DNA from: Confluentibacter flavum
GTDB lineage: Bacteria > Bacteroidota > Bacteroidia > Flavobacteriales > Flavobacteriaceae
Direction of reading: 5' to 3'
DNA length: 64,000 bases
Assembly (NCBI RefSeq): GCF_002843175.1
Contig: NZ_PJEO01000051.1
Span: 1 to 64,000, forward strand
Positions 27,493 to 36,352 of this stretch are shown in pieces. Made by a program: the position numbers and the translations under genes. The notes below the pieces were generated by a model. It searched no databases and was not told the origin of the DNA. It saw nothing but the letters and a program-made list of their open reading frames with translations. Every line of letters begins with the position of its first letter. The stretch's first letter is position 1.

Positions 27493-29421
27493 ATGCAACA
27501 TAAGACTAAGATGAGATATAAGATATTATTGTCCATTATCATTGTCTTATTAGTGATAATTGGAGTGGATTTTATTCGTATTTCACAATATGAAACCTAT
27601 CCAGTCGAACCTAAACAGACCATTAAAACTAATGAATCCGAAATCTATTGGGATTTAGTTAATGGAGATACGAATGTTGACTGGGAGCGACTTAATGGTA
27701 CATTAGAGTATATTGAAAGTGAATATGACTGTGCTGATTTCAGGTTGGTGAATCTTATTAGAATAATCTATGAATTTGAGAACAAAATACCCCCTGCTTA
27801 TAAGAAAAAGACAGAAGATATACTCTTTAATTTTCGTTATTGGTTAGATGAGCCTGGAGAAAACTCAATGTGCTATTGGAGTGAAAACCACCAGATTCTG
27901 TTTGCATCAGCCGAATATTTGATTGGAAAAAAATATGCAAATACTATTTTTCCCAATAGTGGATTAACAGGTCGTGAACATAAGGAAAAAGCTAAAGTTC
28001 GCATACTTGATTGGTTAATGATGCGATGGAATTATGGTTTTACTGAGTTTTATTCGGAAGTATATTACAAAGAGGATATTGCTGCGTTAATAAATCTGAT
28101 AGACTTTGCTGAGGATAAAGAAATCACGGAGAAGAGTAAAATGATATTAGACTTGCTCTTTTATGATGTAGCAACACAAAGCTATAAAAATATGTTTGTT
28201 TCTGTTAGTGGTAGAGCCTATGAAGGTAACCGTAAAGGCCCTAGATCACTTAGAGGATTAACTGAATATTATTGGGGCAATGGAAAGGAAATTGGCGCAG
28301 GTATGATGTATGGGTTAATGCTTACAGATAAATATGAATTGCCACCGGTAATAAAAGAGATTGCACTCGATAGTTCTAATGTAGTCATTAAACAAAGTAA
28401 TGGTCTTGATATTTCAGAACTGCAGGTGGAAGGCTATTATGAAAAAGATACACGTAGCCTAATGATGCAATGGGGTATGGAGGCTTTTGTAAATCCAAGT
28501 GTAGTACGAAATTCACTGTCACATATACGCTCAAACCGTATGTTTTCCAATGATTTTTTGAGTGAGTTTAAGGTGCTTGATTTCTCCATTTTAAGATTTT
28601 TACATCTTGAACCATTCGTTGTGAAGCTAATTAACCCTCAATATAATGGCACAGCTATTCAAAAGGGTAATACCTATACGTATAAAACAAAGGACTATTC
28701 ATTATATACCGTACAAAACTACCAAGTAGGTGACTACGCAGACCAGCATCATATCTCTGGTATGAATATAGGCAATCATTTTGCAATTTATCATTGTCAT
28801 CCAGCAGTTGAAAAAGATGTTAAAATACATTCACCTAATTACTGGGTAGGATATGGCCATCTTCCTCATTCCGTTCAAGAAAAAAATGTAAATCTTTCGA
28901 TATATAATATTCCTAGCAAAAAGGGAATGATGGAAAAAGAATTATTGAACTACACCCACGCATATTTTCCCGAAGAGAAATTTGATACCATTTTGTTGGC
29001 TGGTAACTATGTTTTTGGAAAAAAGGGAGAAGCCTATTGTGCATTAATAGGAACAAATGGATTTAAATACAGAGAGGGCACAAAGGATGACATAATCCAA
29101 AAAGGGAGAATTACATTTTGGATTACAGAAGCAGGTTCAAAAACACAAGATGGTTCTTTTGAGGACTTTGTAAACCGTATTAGAAACAATAAAATACAAT
29201 TTGAAGAGAATAATCTTGAATTATATTATTATTCTAATGGTAATAAATATGAATTAAAATATAATTCTAATTTTAATGTGAATGGAAAGAATATAAACAC
29301 AAACTATCATCATTTTGATTCACCCTATGTTAAATCTGAAAGGAAAGCGGAAACTTTAAAAATCAATATGAACGGCAAATCACTTTTTCTTGACTTTGAA
29401 AATTTGGTAAGAGAATATTAA
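27493..29421 (+). CDS. Membrane-anchored toroid-like protein, possible polysaccharide-active enzyme
   Basis: 642 aa protein not assigned to a named family. One N-terminal membrane segment (about 10-27, ILLSIIIVLLVIIGVDF) suggests a signal anchor. The N-terminal half is helical and contains CYWSENHQILFASAEYLIG, GREHKEKAKVRILDW and GFTEFYSEVYYKEDIAAL, a pattern like the alpha/alpha toroid of polysaccharide lyases and related hydrolases. The C-terminal half looks rich in beta strands, for example QNYQVGDYADQHHISGMNIGNHFAIYHCHP, like the sandwich domain that follows the toroid in such enzymes. Conserved Asn-His, Tyr and His residues could form an active site. An orphan lyase is a plausible but unproven reading. 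Confidence 0.6.
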   Translation: MQHKTKMRYKILLSIIIVLLVIIGVDFIRISQYETYPVEPKQTIKTNESEIYWDLVNGDTNVDWERLNGTLEYIESEYDCADFRLVNLIRIIYEFENKIPPAYKKKTEDILFNFRYWLDEPGENSMCYWSENHQILFASAEYLIGKKYANTIFPNSGLTGREHKEKAKVRILDWLMMRWNYGFTEFYSEVYYKEDIAALINLIDFAEDKEITEKSKMILDLLFYDVATQSYKNMFVSVSGRAYEGNRKGPRSLRGLTEYYWGNGKEIGAGMMYGLMLTDKYELPPVIKEIALDSSNVVIKQSNGLDISELQVEGYYEKDTRSLMMQWGMEAFVNPSVVRNSLSHIRSNRMFSNDFLSEFKVLDFSILRFLHLEPFVVKLINPQYNGTAIQKGNTYTYKTKDYSLYTVQNYQVGDYADQHHISGMNIGNHFAIYHCHPAVEKDVKIHSPNYWVGYGHLPHSVQEKNVNLSIYNIPSKKGMMEKELLNYTHAYFPEEKFDTILLAGNYVFGKKGEAYCALIGTNGFKYREGTKDDIIQKGRITFWITEAGSKTQDGSFEDFVNRIRNNKIQFEENNLELYYYSNGNKYELKYNSNFNVNGKNINTNYHHFDSPYVKSERKAETLKINMNGKSLFLDFENLVREY

Positions 29422-29432
29422 ATGTAAAAAAA

Positions 29433-29570
29433 ATGAAGTTGAGCCATAATTACTATAAAATAAATTATCAAGAACATCATTTAGATCGTGTAAAAAATCA
29501 ATTCAAATTGGTTAAAAGTTTTGAAGGGAAACATGATGAAATTCAACAAATAATGGAAATATGTTTTTAA
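29433..29570 (+). CDS. Possible 45-aa ORF or gene remnant
   Basis: A short frame with an ATG encodes MKLSHNYYKINYQEHHLDRV...QIMEICF, 45 aa. It lies between the toroid-like gene and the MFS gene. There is no signal, membrane segment or recognised motif. It may be a remnant of a larger gene. Confidence 0.25.
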   Translation: MKLSHNYYKINYQEHHLDRVKNQFKLVKSFEGKHDEIQQIMEICF

Positions 29571-29607
29571 TAAAAGTAGATGTTATTTAATATTTAAACT
29601 CAACTAT

Positions 29608-30936
29608 ATGTCAGATTCACAAAAATTATCAACTCAAGCAAAGTACACAATTCCCATAATTATTATTGCATGCTTATTTTTTATTTTCGGTTTTGTAACA
29701 TGGATTAATGGAGCATTAATCCCCTTTATGAAGACTATTAATGAGCTTACCGATGCTCAATCCTATTTAGTTGCTTCGGCATCTTACATCTCTTTTGTGG
29801 TTATGGCATTGCCGGCTTCTTATATTTTAAATAAAATAGGGTATAAAAGGGGGATGTCTTTAGGATTAATAATAATGGCTATTGGCGCTTTAGTATTTAT
29901 TCCAGCAGCAGAAGCCAGAACGTATTGGGTGTTTTTAACCGGTATTTTTATTCAAGGTGTTGGAATGACTTTGCTACAAACAGCAGCCAATCCATATATT
30001 ACCATTTTAGGCCCTATTGAAAGTGGAGCAAAGCGAATTGCCATTATGGGGATAGCGAATAAAACGGCAGGTGCATTAGGGTCTTTGATTTTTGGAGCCT
30101 TGTTATTGTCAGGAATAGACGAGGTCAAAGAAAAATTGGGAACGGCTACCATTGAGGAAAAAGGAATCCTGTTGGATACGATGGCTGATAGTGTTTTTCT
30201 GCCCTATTTGGTTATGGCAATTGTTCTATTTCTTTTAGGGGTATTGATAAGAAAAGCGCCGTTGCCTCACGTAGAAGCCGAAGAACCAGAAGTGACAGCT
30301 GTAGGGAAAAGCACAAAAACCAGTATTTTTCAGTTTCCACATTTATGGTTGGGCGTTTTGGCGTTGTTTGTGTATGTTGGAGCAGAGGTTATTGCAGGGG
30401 ATACTATTATTGCCTATGGTATATCCTTAGGGTTTACTGGTGAAGAAGCCAAGTTCTTTACAACCTATACGTTAATGGCTATGGTGGCAACCTATGCTTT
30501 GGGTGTGTTTTTAATTCCAAAATATCTTAAACAAAAAACAGCTTTAATAACTAGTGCTATTTTAGGTATTATATTCAGCATTTGTGTTTTAAATACCACA
30601 GGCTTTACTTCTGTATTGTTCGTGGCTGCTTTAGGGGTTGCCAATGCTTTGGTGTGGCCTGCCATTTGGCCATTGACGCTAGCGGGTTTGGGCAAGTTTA
30701 CTAAAACAGCTTCTGCTTTGCTCATTATGGCTATTTCGGGTGGAGCCATCATTCCGCCTTTATATGGTAGAATAGTAGATGCTAATAAAGTAGAACTTTT
30801 AAAAAATGGTATGAATGAATCTGAAGCATTAGCATCATCTGCTACAATTAGTTATTGGATTTTAATACCATGCTATGCTTTGATTCTGTTTTTTGCCATT
30901 TGGGGCCATAAATACAAAAGTTGGTCAAAAAAATAA
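29608..30936 (+). CDS. Sugar MFS permease, FucP/NagP type
   Basis: Inner-membrane proton-coupled sugar importer, 442 aa with about 12 membrane helices. The segment LLQTAANPYITILGPIESGAKRIAIMGIANK is characteristic of the FucP/NagP/GluP group of the major facilitator superfamily. Members carry L-fucose, glucose/galactose or GlcNAc. The next genes are a cytoplasmic Gfo/Idh enzyme and a NagB-containing fusion, which favours an amino-sugar substrate. The two fucosidases in the locus make L-fucose an alternative, although no fucose catabolic genes are visible here. Confidence 0.9.
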   Translation: MSDSQKLSTQAKYTIPIIIIACLFFIFGFVTWINGALIPFMKTINELTDAQSYLVASASYISFVVMALPASYILNKIGYKRGMSLGLIIMAIGALVFIPAAEARTYWVFLTGIFIQGVGMTLLQTAANPYITILGPIESGAKRIAIMGIANKTAGALGSLIFGALLLSGIDEVKEKLGTATIEEKGILLDTMADSVFLPYLVMAIVLFLLGVLIRKAPLPHVEAEEPEVTAVGKSTKTSIFQFPHLWLGVLALFVYVGAEVIAGDTIIAYGISLGFTGEEAKFFTTYTLMAMVATYALGVFLIPKYLKQKTALITSAILGIIFSICVLNTTGFTSVLFVAALGVANALVWPAIWPLTLAGLGKFTKTASALLIMAISGGAIIPPLYGRIVDANKVELLKNGMNESEALASSATISYWILIPCYALILFFAIWGHKYKSWSKK

Positions 30937-30999
30937 TTAATGAAGTAATAAATTTTATAAAATTTTTAAAAATATTGAAATTATAGTTTTGGGAAAAGG

Positions 31000-31989
31000 A
31001 TGGGAAAAATATTTAAATGGGGAATTATTGGATGTGGAAGTGTGACTGAGGTCAAGAGTGGGCCTGCTTATCAAAAAGTAGAAGGATTTAAATTACATGC
31101 CGTGATGCGTCGTGATGTTACTAAAGCTGAAGATTATGCTTTAAGACATGGTGTACCTAAATTTTATGATAACGCAGATGATTTGATTAACGACACTGAA
31201 GTGGATGCAGTGTATATTGCAACTCCACCAGATTCCCATATGTATTATGCCCTTAAGGTAGCGGCTGTTGGTAAAATTTGTTGTATTGAAAAACCTATGG
31301 CACCAAGTTATGACGAGTGTATACTGATTAACAACGCATTTGAAGAAAAAAATATTCCATTATTTGTTGCCTATTATAGAAGGTCACTTCCAAGGTTTGA
31401 ACAGGTTAAATCATGGCTTAAAAAAAATAAAATAGGAACTGTAAGACATGTATATTGGCATCTAAGCAAGCCAGCAAATACAATCGATTTGTCAAAAGAA
31501 TATAATTGGCGTACTGATATTAATATTGCTTACGGAGGTTATTTTGATGATTTAGCATCTCATGGCATGGATTTATTCATTCATTTATTGGGAGGCATTA
31601 AAGAAGCTAATGGAATAGCGATTAATCAGCAAGGTTTATATGCGGCTATGGATGCCATCACAGGAAGTTGGATTCATACATCTGGAGTAACAGGTTCAGG
31701 TAGCTGGAATTTTGGAACTGAAAAAAGAGAAGACCTTGTTCAAATTTATGGAGATAACGGAAAAATAAGCTTCTCCGTTTTTGAAGAAGTACCGATTGTA
31801 TTGGATTATGGAAGTATTAAAGAAAGTGTCAATATTGAAAATCCTGAAAACATTCAATTATTCCATGTTAAAAACATAAAAAACCATTTGTTTCAAGAAT
31901 CCAAACACCCATCAACAGGAAGTACTGCATTGCATACTTCATGGGTGTTAGATAATATTTTAGGAAAGAACATTAAAAACAAACATTAA
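31000..31989 (+). CDS. Cytoplasmic Gfo/Idh/MocA oxidoreductase
   Basis: 329 aa NAD(P)-dependent oxidoreductase without export signal, unlike the two other Gfo/Idh proteins of this locus. It shows WGIIGCGSVTEVKSGPAY (Rossmann), YIATPPDSHMYYAL and CIEKPMAPSYDE with the conserved Lys. The C-terminal domain includes GGYFDDLASHGMDLFIHLLGG. It ends 11 bp before the nagB fusion gene, so the two are likely co-transcribed and act on the imported sugar. The exact substrate is unknown; myo-inositol-type, glucose-fructose and 3-keto-reducing activities all occur in this superfamily. Confidence 0.88.
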   Translation: MGKIFKWGIIGCGSVTEVKSGPAYQKVEGFKLHAVMRRDVTKAEDYALRHGVPKFYDNADDLINDTEVDAVYIATPPDSHMYYALKVAAVGKICCIEKPMAPSYDECILINNAFEEKNIPLFVAYYRRSLPRFEQVKSWLKKNKIGTVRHVYWHLSKPANTIDLSKEYNWRTDINIAYGGYFDDLASHGMDLFIHLLGGIKEANGIAINQQGLYAAMDAITGSWIHTSGVTGSGSWNFGTEKREDLVQIYGDNGKISFSVFEEVPIVLDYGSIKESVNIENPENIQLFHVKNIKNHLFQESKHPSTGSTALHTSWVLDNILGKNIKNKH

Positions 31990-32000
31990 AGATTATAACC

Positions 32001-33929
32001 ATGTTAAAGAGTAGTATAGACAAAGCCACAGGATTCGAGAAAAGATTTGAAAACATAGGTACCATCGTTTTTGAAAACTCTACTATGGCATCAAAAGCTG
32101 TTGCAAAAGAAATTGCAAATTTAATTAGGGTAAAACAGGCACAAAAACAACCTTGTATATTAGGTTTAGCAACAGGGTCTTCGCCTAAAGGATTATATGC
32201 GGAACTAGTTCGCTTACATAAGGAAGAAGGATTAAGTTTTAAAAATGTAGTATCCTTTAATCTAGATGAATATTACCCCATGGAACCAGATTCTGTAAAT
32301 AGCTATGTGCGCTTTATGAAAGAACAATTGTTCAATCATATAGATATTTTACCAGAAAACTACAATATTCCCGATGGATTATTATCAAAAGAAGCCATTG
32401 CTGGGTATTGCGATGGCTACGAAGCTAAAATAGAAGCCCTGGGCGGTATGGATTTACAGATACTGGGTATTGGAGGCAATGGACACATAGGATTTAATGA
32501 ATCTGGATCACTTCAAAATTCTAGAACCCGTTTGGTGGCTTTAGACCATATAACAAGAGTGGCGGCAAGTGGTGATTTTTCTGGACTGGAGAATACCCCA
32601 AGAACGGCTATTACTTTGGGAGTGAAAAAGATTATGGAAGCCAAAAGAGTCATCTTATTGGCTTGGGGAGAAGGAAAATCCAATATCATAAAAGCTTCGG
32701 TTGAAGATACGGTAACCAATTTAGTGCCCGCATCCTATCTGCAAGAGCATAACAATGCCACCTTTGTATTAGATCAAGCAGCGGCTTCAAAACTTACCCG
32801 CATCAATACACCTTGGCTAGTTGAAAAAATTGTTTGGACGGATAAACTTATAAGAAAAGCGGTTTTGTCCTTAGCACTTTATTTAAAAAAGCCGATTTTA
32901 ATGCTTACCGATGCCGATTATATAGAAAACGGTATGAGCGATTTATTGGCTGATTCTGGACCTGCCTACGACATCAATATAAAAATATTCAACAAGCTTC
33001 AAAATACCATTACAGGTTGGCCTGGAGGCAAACCAAATGCCGACGATAGCAAACGACCGGAACGTGCAGAACCCGCAAAAAAACGTGTGATCATATTTAG
33101 TCCACATCCCGATGATGATATTATCAGTATGGGCGGTACTTTTAAACGTTTGCATGAACAGGGGCACGAAGTGCATGTCGGTTATCAAACTTCTGGAAAC
33201 ATTGCTGTTGCAGATGATGAAGCACTGCGTTTTGCCAGTTTTGTATGTGATTACAATGATAAGTTTGGAATAGAAAGTGCAGAAGCAGAAACTATTTATA
33301 AAAAAGCAGCTGAATTTTTAAAGAACAAAAAATCCAGTGAAATTGATACACCAGAGGTTAGACATATAAAGGGATTGATACGAAAAGGAGAAGCACGTGC
33401 AACCTGCCATTTTATCGGTATTCCAGATGAACAGATACATTTTATGGAATTGCCATTTTATGAAACAGGTGCCATAAAAAAGAATCCTATAGGTGTAGCT
33501 GATGTAAAAATAACTTCAGATTTAATCGAGAAAATCAAACCGCACCAAATATATGCCGCTGGCGATTTAGCTGACCCTCATGGCACCCATAAAGTATGCT
33601 TGGACGCTATTTTTGAAGCCGTAAAACAATTAAAACCTAAAAAATTCATGAACGATTGCTGGGTTTGGTTATACAGAGGCGCATGGCAAGAATGGGGCAT
33701 TGATGAAATTGAAATGGCCGTACCTATGGGGCCCGACCAAGTATTGGAAAAACGAAAAGGTATTTTCAAGCATCAATCGCAAAAAGACGGAGTGGTATTT
33801 CAAGGTAGTGATAGTAGGGAATTTTGGCAACGTGCTGAAGACAGAAACAATGAAACTGCCAATTTGTACCATGAATTAGGCTTGTCACACTATGCTGCTA
33901 TGGAGGCTTTTGTGAGGTGGCATTACTAA
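32001..33929 (+). CDS. nagB: NagB-PIG-L fusion (glucosamine-6-phosphate deaminase plus LmbE-like deacetylase)
   Basis: 642 aa two-domain protein. The N-terminal half (about 1-265) is a glucosamine-6-phosphate deaminase, with FNLDEYYPM and LGIGGNGHIGFNESGS around the active site. The C-terminal half (about 365-640) is a PIG-L/LmbE-type zinc deacetylase, with IIFSPHPDDDIISMGG (about 366-380) and a second His in ADPHGTHKV. This fused form is common in Bacteroidota. The NagB part converts GlcN-6-P to fructose-6-P and ammonia, linking HexNAc from the GH20 enzyme to glycolysis. The PIG-L half may deacetylate a GlcNAc derivative, which is inference. Both catalytic motifs look intact. Confidence 0.93.
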   Translation: MLKSSIDKATGFEKRFENIGTIVFENSTMASKAVAKEIANLIRVKQAQKQPCILGLATGSSPKGLYAELVRLHKEEGLSFKNVVSFNLDEYYPMEPDSVNSYVRFMKEQLFNHIDILPENYNIPDGLLSKEAIAGYCDGYEAKIEALGGMDLQILGIGGNGHIGFNESGSLQNSRTRLVALDHITRVAASGDFSGLENTPRTAITLGVKKIMEAKRVILLAWGEGKSNIIKASVEDTVTNLVPASYLQEHNNATFVLDQAAASKLTRINTPWLVEKIVWTDKLIRKAVLSLALYLKKPILMLTDADYIENGMSDLLADSGPAYDINIKIFNKLQNTITGWPGGKPNADDSKRPERAEPAKKRVIIFSPHPDDDIISMGGTFKRLHEQGHEVHVGYQTSGNIAVADDEALRFASFVCDYNDKFGIESAEAETIYKKAAEFLKNKKSSEIDTPEVRHIKGLIRKGEARATCHFIGIPDEQIHFMELPFYETGAIKKNPIGVADVKITSDLIEKIKPHQIYAAGDLADPHGTHKVCLDAIFEAVKQLKPKKFMNDCWVWLYRGAWQEWGIDEIEMAVPMGPDQVLEKRKGIFKHQSQKDGVVFQGSDSREFWQRAEDRNNETANLYHELGLSHYAAMEAFVRWHY

Positions 33930-33948
33930 TATTTAAAACCAAGGTAAA

Positions 33949-34278
33949 ATGGATTCATTAAAAAATAAATTAGATAAGAATATAGAAACTTTTGATGATC
34001 CAATATTTCATTTCCGCCTTAAAAAAGTGGAAATTATTAAAAACCATGGTGTTTATGATAGGATGGTTAATTGGGTTAGTGGAGAATTTGATTTATACCT
34101 TAAAGATGAATCAGACATTCTGAAAGTGTATTTTCCCAATGGATGGTTTCTTATTAAGAGTTTTAATGATGAAAATAATAAGAAAGTCATAGAAATAAAA
34201 GTGGAAGGGAAATCAAGAAAAGGATGCCAAAGGATGATGAATCAATTGGAGCGTATTTATAATCATGTGTTGCTATGA
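33949..34278 (+). CDS. Small hypothetical protein at the end of the PUL
   Basis: 109 aa protein with no recognised family, signal peptide or membrane segment. It begins 20 bp after the nagB fusion. It looks like a compact cytosolic alpha/beta protein, with a charged helix near the C-terminus (RKGCQRMMNQLERIY). The last 14 bases overlap, in another frame, a fragment of an outer-membrane receptor, so its 3' end may lie at a recombination joint. It may be a true PUL tail gene or a truncated one. Confidence 0.5.
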   Translation: MDSLKNKLDKNIETFDDPIFHFRLKKVEIIKNHGVYDRMVNWVSGEFDLYLKDESDILKVYFPNGWFLIKSFNDENNKKVIEIKVEGKSRKGCQRMMNQLERIYNHVLL

Positions 34279-34540
34279 AAATAATGGGGTCATGCTTGAT
34301 AGTAATTTAAATAGTGCGTATACCAACGTAGGTAAAATCAGGATCTTAGGTTTAGAGGTTTGGACACAATTTAGCACGACCAAAAATTGGAGCAATTTTA
34401 TAGGCGCTAACATGTATAATTATGCTACTAATGGTGTTTTTGTTTTTAGACATCGTGATGGTATTACCAAACCTTATGATGTTAATAGCAGCAATATCAA
34501 ATATTCGGTTAATATAAATTTTACTTATTCATTTTGGTAA
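34265..34540 (+). pseudogene. C-terminal fragment of a TonB-dependent outer-membrane protein
   Basis: The frame gives VGKIRILGLEVWTQFSTTKNW and ends KYSVNINFTYSFW, with alternating aromatic residues and a terminal Trp typical of the last strands of an outer-membrane beta-barrel. The receptor's signal peptide, plug and most of its barrel are absent. The fragment starts inside the 3' end of the preceding small gene. It marks a deletion or insertion joint at the PUL end. Confidence 0.7.
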
Positions 34541-34569
34541 AACACCACCTCTGGATTTAGTTTAATTAT

Positions 34570-34662
34570 TTATCGGAAGCCAATACGCCACAAGGAGCAG
34601 ATTCCACTTTGGAAGTACGTAAATCAGTGATTGAGGAACAGATTGTACAATTTGAACTTTAA
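34570..34662 (+). pseudogene. 3' remnant of an unidentified gene
   Basis: A 30-codon frame without start reads LSEANTPQGADSTLEVRK and ends EEQIVQFEL then stop. It directly precedes a strong terminator, as a real gene end would. The family is not recognised. Confidence 0.35.
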
Positions 34663-34684
34663 TGAAATTAATGCCTTCAAATGT

Positions 34685-34718
34685 GAAAGCCTGCTCGCAA
34701 GAGTGGGCTTTCTTTTTT
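34685..34718 (+). terminator. Intrinsic terminator
   Basis: GAAAGCCTGCTC pairs with GAGTGGGCTTTC (two mismatches or wobbles) around a GCAA loop, followed by six T. It closes the debris-containing end of the PUL side. Confidence 0.85.
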
Positions 34719-35363
34719 AATCATAATGGATGCCCTGCGTTACGGGTCTATCAAAAGGTAGATGGGCAGAATGAAAAATAATTTGCGTCTATATCATTGC
34801 TAATAAAATATCGCTGAACACCTCCGATTTACAGCATTTAGTTTTATTTGGCGTGTCACCGCCCGCATTCTGCCCACGCACAACAGCCTCCGCAAAAATG
34901 TAAGCGGACCGGGTCATCCGCTATATCTTTTGTGGATCTAAGGGGCCACAAAAGGATGCCGCTTCTACCCCTCACGCTATATGCCGTTCAGAAAGTGGTA
35001 GTTTAAATAGTGCCCTCAGCCCATTCCCCTGCATTCCGACAAGCTCCATTTCGGGAAAAGCGCTTCGGGAAAGGATCTTGGACACAACCTCAAAGATTCC
35101 GATTTCCATTCCACTTGCCCACTTGTTCCCGAGAAAATTCGGGAAGCGTTCAAACTCCATTCCAATCTCCATCTTTAAGGTCAAGTCCGCTTTAAATACT
35201 ACTCCAATAGTATAACCCGATTTATAAACCGTTCAGCACATTGCCACTACATTTCGCGAAAAGCTTCATTTCGGGCAAAGAGCTTTCCTAAAAAAGTCTT
35301 GGACACAATCCCCCGTTTTGGCTTTCCACTTCGCTACCCCTTACCGCTGCTCTGGGAAGTATA

Positions 35364-35388
35364 GCCTGTCCTGAGCGTAGCCGAAGGG
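35364..35388. repeat. Short intergenic repeat of the CCTGTCCTGAGCGTAGCCGAAGG type
   Basis: The motif CCTGTCCTGAGCGTAGCCGA followed by AGGG resembles a short repeat (complement CCTTCGGCTACGCTCAGG) seen scattered in intergenic DNA of many bacteria, including Bacteroidota. Only one copy was noticed in this window. Confidence 0.4.
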
Positions 35389-35435
35389 CTCCGTTCCCAA
35401 GCCAAAACCGTGAATTAAGTCCGCTTGTAATCGGA

Positions 35436-35525
35436 AGGGCAAAGCTTCCGTTTTCTTAACAGAATTAACGGCAAATCCTTCTTGGGCCTTTGCTCGATAA
35501 TTCTTAAAAACGGAAGCTTTGCCCT
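35436..35525. repeat. 19-bp perfect inverted repeat
   Basis: The arm AGGGCAAAGCTTCCGTTTT (35436-35454) is the exact reverse complement of 35507-35525, separated by 52 bp. It would form a stable cruciform or RNA stem. No gene lies inside. Confidence 0.8.
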
Positions 35526-35555
35526 GCACATTTTAAGGGGTTTATAATGTATGGC

Positions 35556-35596
35556 GCCCTGTCTTATTTTTCGGGGCATCGAAAAACAGGCAGGGC
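35556..35596. repeat. Stem-loop in the non-coding region
   Basis: GCCCTGTCTTATTTTTCG pairs with CGAAAAACAGGCAGGGC, allowing one wobble and a bulge, around a short GGGCAT loop. It is one of several strong hairpins of this stretch. Confidence 0.6.
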
Positions 35597-35944
35597 ATAA
35601 GCACTGCTAATATAAACCCATTTGCTCCCGTCGCTTAACTGCCTGTACACTCAGGTCGCAAATGCGTTTAAAAGCATTGCTAATGTCCTAGTGGAACTTG
35701 TCAAGACCTTGCGGGGTTTTGAAAAAAAATAAGGTATCTACTTCCTTGAAAATCCAAGGATTTTGCTACGTCGCAGACACTCCTGATTTGTTTTCCAAAA
35801 GTCTTGACAAAACCCACGCCATCCATGGTGCTGCGCTTGAGGAAATCGAACAACGCACCCCTTAAAATGCAAACCATTTTAGAACAAAAGGGGGCATAGT
35901 ATGAACCCTGTCTGCCGACAAGGCAGGCTTTAAATTTTTTATTT

Positions 35945-36283
35945 ATGAGTACACTAAGAAACAAAGTACAGTTAATCGGGAACGTTGGACAGGAGCCAAC
36001 CATTACCGTTTTGGAGAGCGGGAAGAAAGTTGCCCGCCTGTCATTGGCAACCAATGAATCCTACAAGGACAACAAGGGGGAAAAACAGACCAACACCGAT
36101 TGGCACAACCTCGTGGCATGGGGCAAGACCTCTGACATTATCGAGACCTACGTAACCAAGGGCAAGGAGATAGCCATTGAGGGCAAATTGACCTCCAGAA
36201 GTTACGAGGACAAGGACGGCATAAAACGCTATGTTACCGAAGTGGTAGTGGGTGAACTGCTCCTTTTGGGAAGTGCCGAATAA
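35945..36283 (+). CDS. ssb: Single-stranded DNA-binding protein of the mobile element
   Basis: 112 aa OB-fold SSB. It begins MSTLRNKVQLIGNVGQEP and contains TDWHNLVAWGKTSDIIETYVTKGKEIAIEGKLTSRSY, the standard SSB core. It stops right after the core (LLLLGSAE), so it lacks the acidic C-terminal tail by which chromosomal SSB recruits other proteins. This short form is common on Bacteroidota conjugative and mobilizable elements. A hairpin (CCTGTC/GGCAGG near 35909-35928) lies in its leader and a strong terminator follows it. It probably protects the transferred strand during conjugation. Confidence 0.93.
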   Translation: MSTLRNKVQLIGNVGQEPTITVLESGKKVARLSLATNESYKDNKGEKQTNTDWHNLVAWGKTSDIIETYVTKGKEIAIEGKLTSRSYEDKDGIKRYVTEVVVGELLLLGSAE

Positions 36284-36293
36284 TTTAAAATGA

Positions 36294-36329
36294 AGAGGGT
36301 GTTCCCTTTTACCTAACACCCTCTTTTTT
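36294..36329 (+). terminator. Intrinsic terminator after ssb
   Basis: Perfect 10-bp stem AGAGGGTGTT/AACACCCTCT with an 11-nt loop, followed by a T-tract. It lies 11 bp after the ssb stop. Confidence 0.92.
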
Positions 36330-36352
36330 AACTATTTCACATTACTTTAAAA

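Larger units (their letters stand above)
34730..35940. other. Structured 1.2 kb non-coding region of the mobile element
   Basis: No convincing gene on either strand; the frames present have unlikely composition. The region is rich in inverted repeats. AGCGGA/TCCGCT occurs near 34900-34920. A 9-bp perfect stem CTTTTGTGG/CCACAAAAG lies at 34927-34954. A 10-bp pair TTGTCAAGAC/GTCTTGACAA encloses 93 bp at 35698-35810. Imperfect direct repeats around CATTTCGGGAAAAG...TCTTGGACACAA occur at about 35047-35100 and 35248-35315. It lies just before the ssb of the mobilizable element and may contain regulatory RNA or transfer/replication sites. Confidence 0.55.

Noticed and set aside
34972-36054. Open frames on both strands in the non-coding region (for example 34972-35184, 35010-35195, 35701-36054)
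   Set aside because: Proline-, serine- or phenylalanine-rich translations without domains; they run through inverted repeats and overlap ssb. They look like by-products of base composition.
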